Shown here piece after piece: positions 25,220 to 36,689 of a stretch of 64,000 nucleotides of DNA. The translations under genes were made by a program, and so were the position numbers. The notes under the pieces are model-generated. The model saw nothing but the letters and a program-made list of their open reading frames with translations. It was not told the origin of the DNA and did no database searches. The first letter of the stretch is position 1. Each line of letters starts with the position of its first letter. This DNA comes from Eulemur rufifrons (Eukaryota > Chordata > Mammalia > Primates > Lemuridae): contig NC_090989.1 in assembly GCF_041146395.1 (NCBI RefSeq), positions 45,596,501 through 45,660,500 of the forward strand. Direction: 5' to 3'.

Positions 25220-26030
25220 TTACATAAGCAGATGTTGGACGGCCGAGGCCGGTTCGGAGGTTCCTTTCTCCACAAGCCAATCTCCGCTGATCCTCCCCGA
25301 CCTTTGCCGGATTTACCTTAATGCAGCAGAAGTCACCAGAGGGGCCTCTGGATGCTGCAGGCTACCGGCAGCCCGGGGAGAACTCTCTTGTCAAATAAGC
25401 CTTGCCGGGGTGCTGAGGGACGGGGCAGGGTTTACCAGCGGGCGGTGGGACCGGGCTGCCGTGTCCGTCCCGCCGGCTCCAGGTCCGGGTCCACCCAGCA
25501 CTTGGGCTTGGCCACTCAGACGCCCGGCTCCCTCTGCTCTGCCTGGCTTATGAACCCTTCCCTTCTCCTGAACCGTTATTTAGCTTTTCAAATTCACAGG
25601 AAACACCTTTAATAATAAGTCACCCATAACTCTCACCCCCCCACCCCGGAAAAAAGGCAAGTCATGCAAAACCAGAAAACAATCCAACCCTCCTTTCCTT
25701 CTATATCTTGCGCCTCCCTCTCTCTCTCCTATTCACCCCGCCCCCCCCAACCTTTCCCCATCTGCAGTCTAGATCTCTCTCTCTATTTCTCTGGTTCTCT
25801 CTTTTTTCTTTCTCCCTCCCTCTCCCGTTTCCACTCCTTCCTCCGCTGTTACCCCCCTCCCCTTCCCTGTCTCTCCTCCCTCTCGCGGGCTCCCGGCTCT
25901 GCCCTCTCCGCCCCTCCCCAGAGAAGAGTGTCCAGCTCCTCCCGAGGCTGCCCGCCCGCCGCTCCTTCCCTGCCCACCTACTATGAGGAGCAGCTCCTCC
26001 CACCTGCCCATAAAAGCCAAGTGCATGTTA
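25220..26030 (+). promoter_or_regulatory. GC-rich promoter region with a polypyrimidine stretch
   Basis: This is the only clearly GC/CpG-rich stretch in the window. By my count 25401-25490 holds ten CpGs in 90 bases. 25620-25930 is a long C/T-dominated tract on the plus strand (CCCCACCCC, CCCGCCCCCCCC, repeated CTCTCT and CTCCCT). It ends in a TATA-like box and a splice-donor-bearing exon candidate. The long frames at 25131-25553 and 25664-26113 are low-complexity products of this composition, and equally long frames exist on the other strand, so I do not call them coding. Local GC enrichment, TATA, short ATG-free exon and donor together argue for a plus-strand promoter. No gene identity is assigned. 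Confidence 0.65.
26009..26016 (+). promoter_or_regulatory. TATA-like box
   Basis: CATAAAAG, flanked by the GC-rich bases CCTGCC and CCAAGTG, in an otherwise C/T- and G-rich region. It would place initiation at about 26038-26045, in 'ccagcagcggatcagagcac'. Confidence 0.55.
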
Positions 26031-26039
26031 CCAGCAGCG

Positions 26040-26109
26040 GATCAGAGCACTTCCCCGGTCCTCTCCGTGGGAGCCCGCGAGCCTCTCTCCCGCATCTTAC
26101 GTGCTCAAG
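26040..26109 (+). other. Candidate non-coding first exon (5' UTR) with a strong splice donor
   Basis: From the start site predicted by the TATA-like box to a donor reading CTCAAG|GTAAGG (GT at 26110-26111), a close match to the consensus MAG|GTRAGT. The roughly 70 bases contain no ATG, as expected for a leader exon. GC content falls at once downstream of the donor, which fits intron 1. The exact 5' end is inferred. If real, the coding exons lie to the right, perhaps beyond the window. I do not recognise the gene. Confidence 0.55.
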
Positions 26110-29100
26110 GTAAGGCAACACTTCTGCAGGCAGCTGACCAGCCAGGGGTAGCTGCGGGGCAGTAAGTTATGTCTGGTCAGTGCGCTTACTGTTTGGTTAG
26201 AACCGGTTCCTACGGATGCCCGATCAGCTGCTCATTTAACTAGCAACTGGTTTGAAAACAAACTTCTGTTTGAACGGTAAAATAAAAGCTCCTTTGGGGC
26301 AGAAACAGCAGCATAAATATTGCGAAAACCTTTTCTCTTTTGAAATCACTTTTCCCCCCCTCCCTTTGCTGACTGTTGCTGAGGTTAAAATGTATCTGTT
26401 TGGGGCGTTTTACTGACGTTTTTCATTGCAAATATTTCACATATCAGCGGGGGCAAGGGAAACTTTGTCCCATTGTCAAAAATGTACTTTAAAAGAACAC
26501 AATTACCTTCCTAAAAATAGCGCAGTCAAAAGGTCTGCTAACAATTTTGTGATGTTTTCCAAACCCCCCAGACAATTTCTGTGAGTCCTTTAAAAAATAT
26601 CTTTCCAGGTTTAAGCGCTTGGAAAAAATGATGTGAACGGGTGCCCTTTGCACAGGGACAGTAATCAGGTGGCTGGGAGATAGGAAAGAACAGATCCAAA
26701 TTTACAAGCTAGGGCAGAATGTGCTCTCACAAGGCTATCTTTTCACGACATCCTAAAATGAGAATTGTTTTGGAACTAAGAAAGTGTATAAAAGAACTTC
26801 ATGAATTTCTATACACACATCTAAACATAAAGCGTTTCAATATGTTTCACAGTAAGAGAAAAATACAGGCCAGATTATACAATACTTCTGTGTACACCAG
26901 ATGGTTATAAAGGAAGATCAGCTAGAAGGGCTTTGGAAGTTTTAATCCTGCTTGCCACCCTCTTTTCCCTCATTTAGGGAATTAAAACCTATGATTGGCA
27001 CCCAATTCTCACAGAGATAGCTAGTGTTTAAGCTACTCTCTTTAAAATATATATATATATATTTTAGACATATATAAGAACATAAATATATGTCTTCTTA
27101 TTCCAGAGGTAGAATGAGTGCCATGCACCTGTGAAAGGAAAAACATACTCCACAAATACTTCTCTAAAACCAGACACTTGGTCCATGAAGTTTGCCATGG
27201 CAGTCTGTGGGCTGTGTGGAATGAAACTCTCTCATGTGGGAGAAAAACCCTCTTCGAATGTTTCGTCTGGGGAATTGCACAAGACCACTTAGAAAAGGCA
27301 AACCAAAGCTGCCAATCAGTTAACCAAACCACTATCTTAGCCCCTAAGGTTCTCAAAATAAGAGGAGAAATGTTTCACTTTTTCTTTCTTTCTTTCTTAT
27401 TTTTTTTTTAGTTTTTTAATATTGTTTCATGTTAAAAGGAAAAACTCATCGAAGCTATAAAAAATTCTCCTCTATTCAAGAAATGACAATTATTAGAAAT
27501 TTAACTTAGGTCCTCCAAATCATTTCTCCTCATCTTTTGCATATCAAAAGAAATAAAAATATTTCAAAGTTCTATTTGGGATGGAGAAGATTCAATGCTA
27601 TTATTATTCAAATGCAAGAGTTATACATAAAGTTTTCTGTCATGTTAAATTTTTTTTCATTGGAAAAAATTATTGCAAGGAGTGTGGTTTCCTTTAAGCA
27701 AATGATATAAAGTTACTATTGGCCAAGATAATATGTGACCTGAGCATATTTAAAACGCCACACTGCAGACTAGTTGTTTCATATCTGATGTGAGCGGGTA
27801 ATCAACCATGACAGGAGCACAGGTATGGGACAAGGCCAAACCAAGTGTGTGGTACGTCCAAGTTCATTTTTCTTTTATGGTAGTTCCTGACTCACACCCA
27901 TCATCACAAGGATGAAAATACACTGCTTTATTCACCAGATCCCCTTCAGGGAAGTTATCTTTTCAGGGGAAAAAAATGTTCCCAAGTTTAAAAGAGTTCT
28001 CTGTTACTCCTAAGTTTGGGGATGAACAGTGTTCTCCAGGGGTTTACTTCTGCTTTTTCTGGCAATTAACCCACTGGACCAGCTATGAACCATTTAACAG
28101 TAACTGCCTCCCCTATGTGCCATCAAGTTCAACCCCCTAAATAACTGAGTGAGATCATCTGAGATTGCTCACGACCTAACTCCCCCAGAGGCAAAGCGAT
28201 TCTTTCGCCAGAGGGTACATATCCGACAAGATAATACCACCTTTCTTAAGATTTTAGGAAAACCAGTGTTGAGATTTCCTGTAGTCATCCCAGTGTCTCC
28301 CTTTCTGCTAGGATGTGCATACCCAAGATGAGTCTCCTCTTTTTGCCGTTATATAGCTGTCCTGGGATCAGGTTCATGGCCATACCTATCCAACACCATT
28401 GCTGCAGGCTTTGAAGAACTCCTTAATGTTTCCCAAAAAAGATAAGATGAGAGGCTGCCCCTTTCACTAGAGACACAAGGAAGGTGCTCTGCTGATTTGA
28501 GGGCCTGCTACACCTAGGGAAACACGCACTTCTACTGTTGTCAAAATTACAAAAGGGTATCCTTTCCACAATCAGAAAGCATATGCCATTTTATTTCCAT
28601 TTGTGAAATAAAAATCAAGGAGAGCAGGACGAATGAATACAAAATTGAGAGGGAACCTGATGGAATCACAAAAGTGCACTACTAGAAGAGAAAGATTAGG
28701 ATCTCTGTCAGAAACACAGCTTCTCGGTACCCTCATTTATATGGAATACAAAGGAATGGGAAAGAGCCAAAGTCCGTGTCTGCTCTTGGGTTTTTTGTTT
28801 GCTTGCTGTTCTTTAATCAATGAGTATTTCTACTAATAAGTTAAGATCCATCTCCACCATGCCCTTCTGCTTAATCCTCCTTCTCTAACAGAACAGAACA
28901 GCTCAGTTGTAAAGACCAAAATGATTTCAGGTTTGCCCCACATTAAAATCCACAGGAATTTGCCAGTTATAATTTTAAAAGCTGTATTATGAGTATAAAA
29001 ACCTCAAAACATATTCTTAACTAATGAGGGGGTCACATCCACAAAACCAACCCTAAGTCTTCAGAGGGGTATAATGTTGAGGACTTATTTGCAAGTTGGA

Positions 29101-29780
29101 AGTTAGAAACAGCAGTTTACTCCTTCTTACCCAGGTTACCCACCTTGGTATGGAAACTTACAGTGTGATTGACACAACCACATTTCCCAACCTCTGGTCC
29201 TCCAAGTAATCCTCTGAGAACCAGGTCTTTCTGCTTCAACTGTGCTCTCTTCAACCAGTCTCCCATAAACATACATGTGCATAATTTAAAGAAGGTACAG
29301 ATCTTGAGATTTGAGTACAATATCGTGAGAGGTGCACTATTCTAACTATTGAGTGAAAAAATCTAAAGGACAGGAGAGAAGGAGATTAAGGGGAGAATGA
29401 ATGCCCTTCGGAATTTAGAGAATCTTTCTCTTTAGCTTTGTGTGAAAAGGCTCTCTGAATACCTAAAGCATCTAGGAATATACATTTTTAAAAAAGGATC
29501 TGCTCACAACTTTTGAGCTGCTCACAAAATGCTAAGGATAATGAAAAAGATCTTGCGGTGACCTGGCAGTCATTAACAGCAGTTTACACCCCATGGTACT
29601 AAATTATAGCTCTGCTAAACTTCCGCTTGCTAGAGAGATAAGGAGTGGGGAGTGAGAGAGAGTTAACGTATTTCAGCACCAACAGAGACTAATCAGAGAT
29701 TCCGCTATTGCTTTAGAAATTGCGTTTGCTGTTTGAGGGAAGAAGTTCTTTCCGGTCTTTCCTCAAGCAAATAGATTTGC
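26110..29780. other. Probable intron 1: unassigned DNA with short simple repeats
   Basis: Holds an (AT)n run at 27047-27062 and a (TTTC)n run followed by T's at about 27379-27411. No named interspersed repeat stands out over 3.6 kb, a lower repeat density than elsewhere in the window. That is common next to promoters and could reflect retained regulatory DNA. No coding exon is recognised. Confidence 0.45.
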
Positions 29781-29913
29781 AGGAAGGGGGTTAAAGGGAG
29801 TCACACAAGGTAAGAATGTCTGTAATCTAGAGACCCCGTATTGAAATTCACAAAGCCATTGAAATTGTATTGGATCAAGCGGAAGTGAATAAAACAAAAA
29901 ATGTTCCCCAAAA
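29781..29913 (+). repeat. Local duplication, copy 1
   Basis: Shares about 135 bp with 31413-31547. The first 30 bases (from ggaagggggttaaagggagt onward) are identical, the remainder about 80-85% by eye. At the end of the identical part the sequence reads ACACAAG|GTAAGA, a good splice-donor match. Whether this is a locally duplicated segment or two copies of an unnamed dispersed repeat cannot be told from the window. Confidence 0.8.
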
Positions 29914-30439
29914 CTGATCACAGAGTAATCAACTAAAATAATAATAATGAACTCTAACTCCTCAAGTCTAAGAGCAAAAGCAACAACTGTAGCTGATTAT
30001 GTAAAATATGAAAACACACCTGATGATTCACCGTCAGCATCCTTATTTATTCTGGGCTCACTTCCATTATCCTTCCTGGAAAACAAAAACGGGTCCTTCT
30101 CTCCTTCAGCACAACCTTGTCAGGATTTGCAGAGGCAGCCCTAGTCCCTCTGTGCCACCTCCTTCCTTCTTTCACTGAAAGAAATCTTTTCAGTTCTTAC
30201 GGATCACATTTCTGGAGTACCATTCATACCTGTGGCTTTTCTCATTACCAAAAAATTTTCTCATACTTCTCTTAAATAGGATATAAATTTTAACCCCATC
30301 AAATTAAAAAGTTTCACATTTTTTTAAACCTTAATTTATATACTAAAAGAAAGGTAACTGAAAATTGCTACTTGCCTCCAATAGAATCTCTGAGATGAGG
30401 TTTCTAAGCCATTTTATTTATCCAGTACCTATTCTAACT

Positions 30440-30600
30440 TCTTGGGAATTAAAAAACCTATTTAGAGAATTACACAGTATAAATGCTGGAAGAGACCTTA
30501 GAGCCAATTTTCTGAGAAAGGTCAGAAAAGTGAATGTCTTTCCCAAGGCCACTCAGATGGGCATAGCACAACCAAGGCTGGAATTCATGTAGCCAAACTC
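30440..30600 (-). repeat. MIR-like fragment
   Basis: The phrases 'gctggaagagaccttagagc', 'tttcccaaggccactcagat' and 'caaggctggaattcatgtag' resemble an antisense MIR-family relic. It is highly diverged. Confidence 0.5.
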
Positions 30601-31018
30601 CAGTGAGTACTTGATCTTGGAAAACTACAATGTGCCTCCCCATATAATGTGAATTCAAGGTATCTATAGCTATGATGAGCTTTCTGTAGGAACTCAACAT
30701 ATAGGGTTCTCCATAACCGTAGCTTGGTTGAGGTTTGGACTAAAGCTATAGCTCTATCTCCAAATGTCTAGGAAACACTGATCCCAACCCTTGTGAAGAG
30801 TGAAGTCTCTGATCATCACCGTCACAGGGACCTTGTATGTTTTTCTCCATTCCAGGACTTCGTACATAGTAGCTGGTTGGTAAATCAGTGTTGAGTGGGT
30901 GAGTGAATCGGAGGGAAAAAGCTAAGTAAAAAATATCCATTTTTCTGAACTCCTCTCATAAAAGTCCCTATAAGAGATCTGTAGGGACTTTTGGGACTCA
31001 GTTCTCAAATGTATTCAG

Positions 31019-31221
31019 CAGGGATGGGGAACCTGCAGCCTTGGAGACTCAGGTGACCTTCTGGATCCTTGAGTGTGGCCTTTTGACTGAATCCAAATTT
31101 TACCGGGCAAATCCCTTTATTAAAAGGATTTGTTCTATGAAGTTTGGATTCGGTCGAAGGGCCACCTTTGGGGATCTGGAGGGCCACATGTGGCCTTCAG
31201 GCTGCAGGTTCCCAACCCCTG
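31019..31221. mobile_element. Palindromic hAT-type MITE
   Basis: A 203 bp near-palindrome. The left end CAGGGATGGGGAACCTGCAG and the inverted right end CAGGGGTTGGGAACCTGCAG match at 18 of 20 positions. The inner arms (actgaatccaaatttta; tgaagtttggattcggt) also pair around a centre near 31120 (tttattaaaa). CAGGG...-type ends are typical of hAT/Charlie elements. The expected 8 bp target duplication is not apparent (GTATTCAG against CGTGGTTT). It has no coding capacity. Related elements are, as far as I recall, known from strepsirrhines and some other mammals. Confidence 0.8.
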
Positions 31222-31412
31222 CGTGGTTTACCTGAGTTCTAGCAATTTTATTATTTTTTTAGAGCAGGCTTAAGATCTAGTTCCAATATTCATGTGGCCG
31301 AACAAATGTATTAATGTATTACGTGACAATTTACAGCATAACCTTCCTCTTCTCCAACCCAACAGACAAGATATTTCCAATTTAACCACCTTGTACCTTC
31401 TCAGGGGCTACA

Positions 31413-31547
31413 AGGAAGGGGGTTAAAGGGAGTCACACAAGGTGAGAATGTCTATGATCTGGAGGTCCTGTGTATTCAAGTCCACAAAGCCTTTGAAATT
31501 GTGTTGGATCAAATGGAAGTGAATAAAATAAAAAATGATCCCAAAAC
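31413..31547 (+). repeat. Local duplication, copy 2
   Basis: Second copy of the segment at 29781-29913, same orientation, 1.63 kb downstream, with the MITE at 31019-31221 lying between them. It also carries a donor-like ACACAAG|GTGAGA and is preceded by an acceptor-like 'ttgtaccttctcag'. Confidence 0.8.
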
Positions 31548-32439
31548 CTTTAACCCCCTTTGATGAGAAAAAGGGCAAAATATGCATAATGGACAATCAG
31601 AGAAAATCTTGAGGCATAAGACAAATTTGACAGACGGGTGTTGGGGGGCACGGGGAGGATCAGGGACCAAGAGTGTGGAGGCAGGGTGGGGCACCTAAGG
31701 GAGTTCATTCGTCTGAAACACAAGAGGGAGGGTCTCCAGAGAGTTTTGAGGTGTTAGAAGATATTTTAATATGGTCATATGAACCCAGAGCTTCTCAAAT
31801 GTTTGAGGGATAAATTCCTGTTTGAGTCAGGCTTCTTTTAAGTACACGGCCATTTGAAGAATAGATCACACAGGTGAAAGCTTTATAAGCATTACATCTA
31901 TTAAAACTCTTTTTACCCCTAGACGGGACTTTTACGGGAAAAGAGCCTCATTTGACCTCTTTTTGGACTTGACTCTGACCCAGGATACAAACTTCATGGA
32001 TGTCAAGTCATTGAAATATTCTCTGCTAAGATAACAACACGATAATTGGTTGGTAGTACATAAAGTTATTCTACCAGGGAAAGTGATGAAGGTAGAAAAG
32101 AATATTCACTTGTATCATTTCTGGAAACAATTTACCCCGAATAAGTGGACAGATGTTATTCCAGATGCTTCTTCACTTTCCTCTAAAGCATGCCTGACAA
32201 TTGTTTGCATATCTTTGAAACAGTAATTGTGTTTCTAAAATTGATTTATTGTAAGTTAAAATTAACATAGTCTATGGCTAAGCAGCATTGTTAAAACATT
32301 CTTTTAAGTAAGCCTTTCTTAAAGACTGCTTCTCTTAAGCTTTCCATTGATGTGTTTACATCATAGGATATTTGGGCATTGGATCATCTCATGTGCTGAG
32401 ACGAAAGACAATTAATCACTTCAAGTGCTACTTTTCCAA
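31548..32439. other. Unassigned DNA
   Basis: Probable intronic DNA. No repeat or exon is recognised. Confidence 0.4.
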
Positions 32440-32570
32440 CTCTAACTGAGTAGGCCTGGGTGTGGGTGTCAGCTGTCAGCTTCTCCAGGAAATAACATGT
32501 ATCCAGCCTGCTGGGGAGCTTCTCCAGTCCCCTCTACTTCCATAAAACAGCTGTTTTTCTGGAAGTTTGA
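32440..32570 (+). promoter_or_regulatory. Possible alternative promoter
   Basis: A C/T- and G-rich non-repetitive stretch ending in a TATA-like CATAAAACAG (32541-32550), directly fused to an E-box CAGCTG (32548-32553). It is followed by an exon candidate with a donor at 32741, in the same orientation as the 26 kb promoter. This is weaker evidence than at 26 kb because no CpG cluster is present. Confidence 0.35.
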
Positions 32571-32571
32571 G

Positions 32572-32740
32572 CCAATGACCTCCGTAATCGAGGTTTGCTT
32601 GGTGTCCTAAGGCAACTATGGCTGGTTTACGCAGAACTTTCACTGCCCGGAAGCAGAGGGGTTAAGCCGGCAGCTGCATTCAGTTCAGCAGAAGGACTTG
32701 GCATCTTAAGAGCTGGCTGAAGAGCATTGTCTGTGATGAG
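32572..32740 (+). other. Candidate alternative first exon with a splice donor
   Basis: Runs from the start predicted by the TATA-like box to the donor GATGAG|GTAGGT (GT at 32741-32742). The sequence is non-repetitive (for example 'gaagcagaggggttaagccg'). It contains short upstream ATGs (near 32574 and in 'ctatggctgg') and no long frame, so if transcribed it is probably a leader exon. The 5' boundary is inferred only. Confidence 0.35.
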
Positions 32741-35088
32741 GTAGGTGGGGCACATTTTCCAGCCATCACCCCCTTTAATAGGTTCCTCCAGCTATCATGC
32801 CGTGTACACTTTGTGATAAACCTAAACTTGGTTCTTAAATTCAAAATGATGGCTATACATTATTCTATTTCTTTCAATATCTCTACTTAGCGAATGCCCA
32901 GACTTAAAGTCCAAGAGTCACAGTGTTCATCAATGCTATCGATCCAAGTAAGTGGCCTCTTGTTAAAACGCAGACATAAGGCCAAGGACACGAAGGGAGG
33001 CACTAGGTAAGGGCTAAGAATTCGTGAGTTAGCTGGCCAAGATTGTTGAGGTTGGAAGAATGAGGGAAGAAAGTAGATCTGGAGCAAAAATACACTATTG
33101 AACCCACAATTCCGGTTTAAAAGCATATCTAGTCCCTCTTCCAGCCCCCAGTTTATTCCAATCCCTGCTGCCCAAATGTGTGGGGAGAGAGCGCGTTCAC
33201 CAGTAGAGGGAGCCAGGGAGCTGAGTGTCTCAGTAGGAAACTGACCTGTTCCTAGAGGGGGCCTGCTGATGCGAATTTTTCTGATTAAAGGCAGAGCAAA
33301 GTGTCCTTTGCAACCAGTGCTGAGATGTACCATTGTAGTACATCACATTGTTAGTTTTCCTTTTTAAAAAAAAAAATCCTAATTTAAGCCCTTAAGAATA
33401 AATCACCCACATTTTAGCAATGCCAGAAATGTCCAGGCTTGTAGAAGTTTATTTAAAAAAAAAACCAAAGCAATCGTAGAAAATGTTCTTTCCAGGGCTG
33501 CCACCAGCCAAGACCAAAATCTAAATGCTCAATTCAGTAATAAACAAATCCTGGCAGCTGAGGGTCAGCAAGAGACAAGTGCAAAGACTGAGGAGTATCT
33601 GCTGCCACCAGACCCACCCTGTCAGCAGGAGAGGGGAAAGGGAGCTGTGGGAGAGAAGACAGAAATGGGCCAGACAGGCTTCTCCAACCCAAATGGCCCA
33701 GAACCTGTTCCCCTGCGTCTCTCCAGGGAGCAACCAGGACCTTGCCTGGACCTAAGTGAATACCTTTCCATCAAACGTTTCCATTGCACAGCTGTGTTGG
33801 GATGGCTTGTTAAGACTTGAGACACTTGCATAATTCAGAACTCTTTGGGGGAGAGAGATCAATTAGGACCATAAGGAAAAAAATCCTTGGCACACCAGAG
33901 AAGGGCTGCTTGCTTTGCAAAACTTATGACAGTCACAGCAAAACAGAACAATCCTCTCTCTAAGGCTATTTCTTCTGTCAATAGAGATGAAGCTATGGAG
34001 TTGGCATGTATATGACTCAGGAATCCACAAGAAAATCTTCAGTTTTTTAATCTGAAAAACACCTTGACTCTCTCTGGGGTGACGGAGAAGAAGAACAATT
34101 CTCAATTAACCACTCTCTTTACCATTTAGAGACGCAGGAGGTCTTGCCAAGCATTTTACAGAATGATACTACTTAAGCATGCATTGTTATGGTTATTTAT
34201 TTAGTATGGTAAATGCATTATAGTTACAACACCTGGGAATGGCTCATGGTATTTATACAGAACCAAAATGGGATAAAATTTCAAATAGGCACATAACCTT
34301 CCAAGATGTAGCAAGAGCATTCTTCTTTCTGAGAATGTAGGTCAATCCCACATGTCTCAAAAGGCCAGGCAAGGTCAAGGGTAAGTGGAAAGGGAAAAAG
34401 AAACAATAATTAAATCATGACTTAAAGAGTCTCAAAAGGCCTATATGCTTACCAATCCATATTTTGACACCAGCCAAAGGGGAATTTCTCACACACTAAA
34501 AATGGTTTGTGATCTAAAATTCTGTTTTAACTAGAGAAAGATGACTTTTTTAATAATGACTATTGTGTAAAATCTCTTCATTCCCCTTCTTCAGCATTTT
34601 CCAAAGTGCATTTTGAAACACTACTCCCTGGGATTAGTAGGTGTTTATACAGAAAAAGATTCTGTGGTCAAATAAGTTTTAGAAACACTCAATAAAACAA
34701 TATTAAACAATTTTATTCACTGCAAGACTTCACAGAGACCTTAATAGGCTATGTACATTTTCATTCTTCAAAGATGTCATAATAAAGTTCCCTGAACCTG
34801 TGTGATGACAGATCTCTCTTACCTGAGAGCATCTTTCAGGATTGGTATTCTATGGAACAGTTTGGGAACACTTTCTACCTCATTTTTTCAAGATCTCTTG
34901 GTATTTTCAGTGTTGCTAGTTATGTAATATGCACTGACACTATAGGATATGTGCTGTGTCAAACCATAAAATAAGCCAATGTGGCATATTTCTAAACCCA
35001 GCTGAAAAAGAAACAAAAGAAACACACAAACATGCCTTGTATCTATGGTTCAGCTCTCTATAACAATAACAATAATAGCAGGAATGCC
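32741..35088. other. Unassigned DNA
   Basis: Probable intron. A 148-codon reverse frame at 32887-33333 has no recognisable domain or exon boundaries, and I treat it as chance. A-runs occur at 33366-33376 and 33454-33463. Confidence 0.4.
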
Positions 35089-35186
35089 AGAATTATTATT
35101 TAAGTTTCTCTCTCTCTCTCTCTCTCTCCCCCCAGAATTATTATTTAAGTTTCTCTGTTTCTCTCTCTCTCTCTCTCTTTCTCTCC
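35089..35186. repeat. Two tandem copies of a 45 bp unit ending in (CT)n
   Basis: 'agaattattatttaagttt' plus a CT-run occurs at 35089 and again at 35134. The second CT-run is interrupted by GTTT. It is likely a slippage-derived duplication. Confidence 0.9.
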
Positions 35187-35754
35187 TTCATATTCAACTT
35201 TCATTTCTCCCAAAAAGATCTTTAGAACATTGGACAGATTGAAATTCTCTCTTTCTTCCCTCTTCCTCCCCATTCTCTGGATATTGTGTCATAAACACAG
35301 AAGTGACCAATAACGAGCAATGAATTCAATCAACAAGGAGCCTAGATAATTCTGTGAACTAGCTCATCAATCTCTGAGCTGAAATTCTGTTTTATCTTTA
35401 CCATCATTATTTAAACAAGATCATTGGCCAAATATCTTTGAGCATTTGCTTTCTCAACATCAATAGGGAGTGAATTTCTATAATGAGAAATTCACACTCA
35501 TCTTCTGATATAACTTACTATATCAGAGATTATTTAGTTTATTTATGATACTCAGACCTTCCACCCCATAAACTTTACTATTTCTCTTTGGGACTTACCG
35601 TGGGAGTTCTCTTTCCTCTTCACAAAGTTATTGCCCAGAGGCCAGTATCCCAAAAGGGGCAAAGTTGGTTATCTTCTCCTTTAAGACAGTAAGTAGCTCA
35701 TAGTCATCCGAGGGAGAAGTAAGAAACTCAAACACAAAATTAGTAGTTATGATA

Positions 35755-35945
35755 ATAGATAATATTTATTAAGTGTCTAATCTATTCCTCATACCAACCC
35801 TACGAGGAGGGTATTATCATTACCACTTTAATGATAAGAAAAACTAAACCTCCACGCAGTCAAGCAACTTGGCTATGGCCACACAGCTAGGAAGCAGCAG
35901 AGCCAGTATTTCCATCCAGGTCACACTCCAAAGTCCATCGTCTTC
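35755..35945 (-). repeat. MIR SINE, antisense
   Basis: Shows 'taatatttattaagtgtcta', 'accaaccctacgaggagggt', 'ggccacacagctaggaagca' and 'ccaggtcacactccaaagtc' in the order of a reversed, nearly full-length MIR. Confidence 0.85.
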
Positions 35946-36210
35946 TTGCTCCTCCGTGCTGCTTCTCATGACGTCTTGTCCTATCATAAAAGGAAGAAAA
36001 AACATCAACTCCCTGTGACAACGCCTCTGACTCATAAAGAAAGTGAGAGAATTCCAGTGGCTCTGTTCCTAGACACTGCTGACTGGCTCTGTTTCTTGTT
36101 TAATACTGTGATTTTAATTTCTTTTGCTTTTTTGTATTTCTTTGTATTTCTTTTCTTTTTGGCTATCATTTCGGAGCCAAAAAAGTAAGGCCTATGTAAT
36201 TAGAAAAGCA

Positions 36211-36233
36211 AAAATAAATAAATAAATAAATAA
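36211..36233. repeat. (AAAT)n microsatellite
   Basis: About five and a half AAAT units in tandem. Confidence 0.95.
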
Positions 36234-36689
36234 GCCATCATTTATTTCTCCCTGGGGTAATTTTTAAGAGCTAAGGTTTGTCCATAAACTCTCCCCAAGT
36301 GATGATCATAAGCTGCTTGGCGCCAATCTGGTAAAGAGAATGACAGCCAGCATGTCATTCTTAAGGCAGTAGAAATTCCCATGATTACAGGAGAAACGGG
36401 CTAGAACAAAGGCACTTTGGTGCATTAAATAAACTTGAATCTGGCTCCCCAGATCATTCTTTTTGGCTTTACTGTTGCTGTAATCCATAGCCAGATGCTG
36501 AGAGTCAAGACAACTTAAACGATTCCTCCAAGCCATGTGAGTCAGCTAGGCAGATGTCTGTGTTGTCTACACCTGCTGCTTAGCCTGCAGTGAGTGTGTA
36601 CATAGAAATAAGTATACCTCGAACCCTTCCTTTGTGATACGACAAAGACAAAAGAGGAAAGAAACAAAGCCTAGCTCTTTCCCCATGCT

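Noticed and set aside
25131..26113. Long open frames (140 and 149 codons) in the GC-rich region as protein-coding genes
   Set aside because: They arise from low-complexity C/T-rich DNA; equally long frames occur on the opposite strand, no domain is recognisable, and they run across the TATA-like box and splice donor.
31011..31229. 8 bp target duplication around the palindromic hAT MITE
   Set aside because: The flanks GTATTCAG and CGTGGTTT do not match, so I report the element without a target duplication.
32887..33333. 148-codon reverse frame as a gene
   Set aside because: No recognised domain, no splice or promoter context on the minus strand, and an overall length expected by chance in 64 kb.
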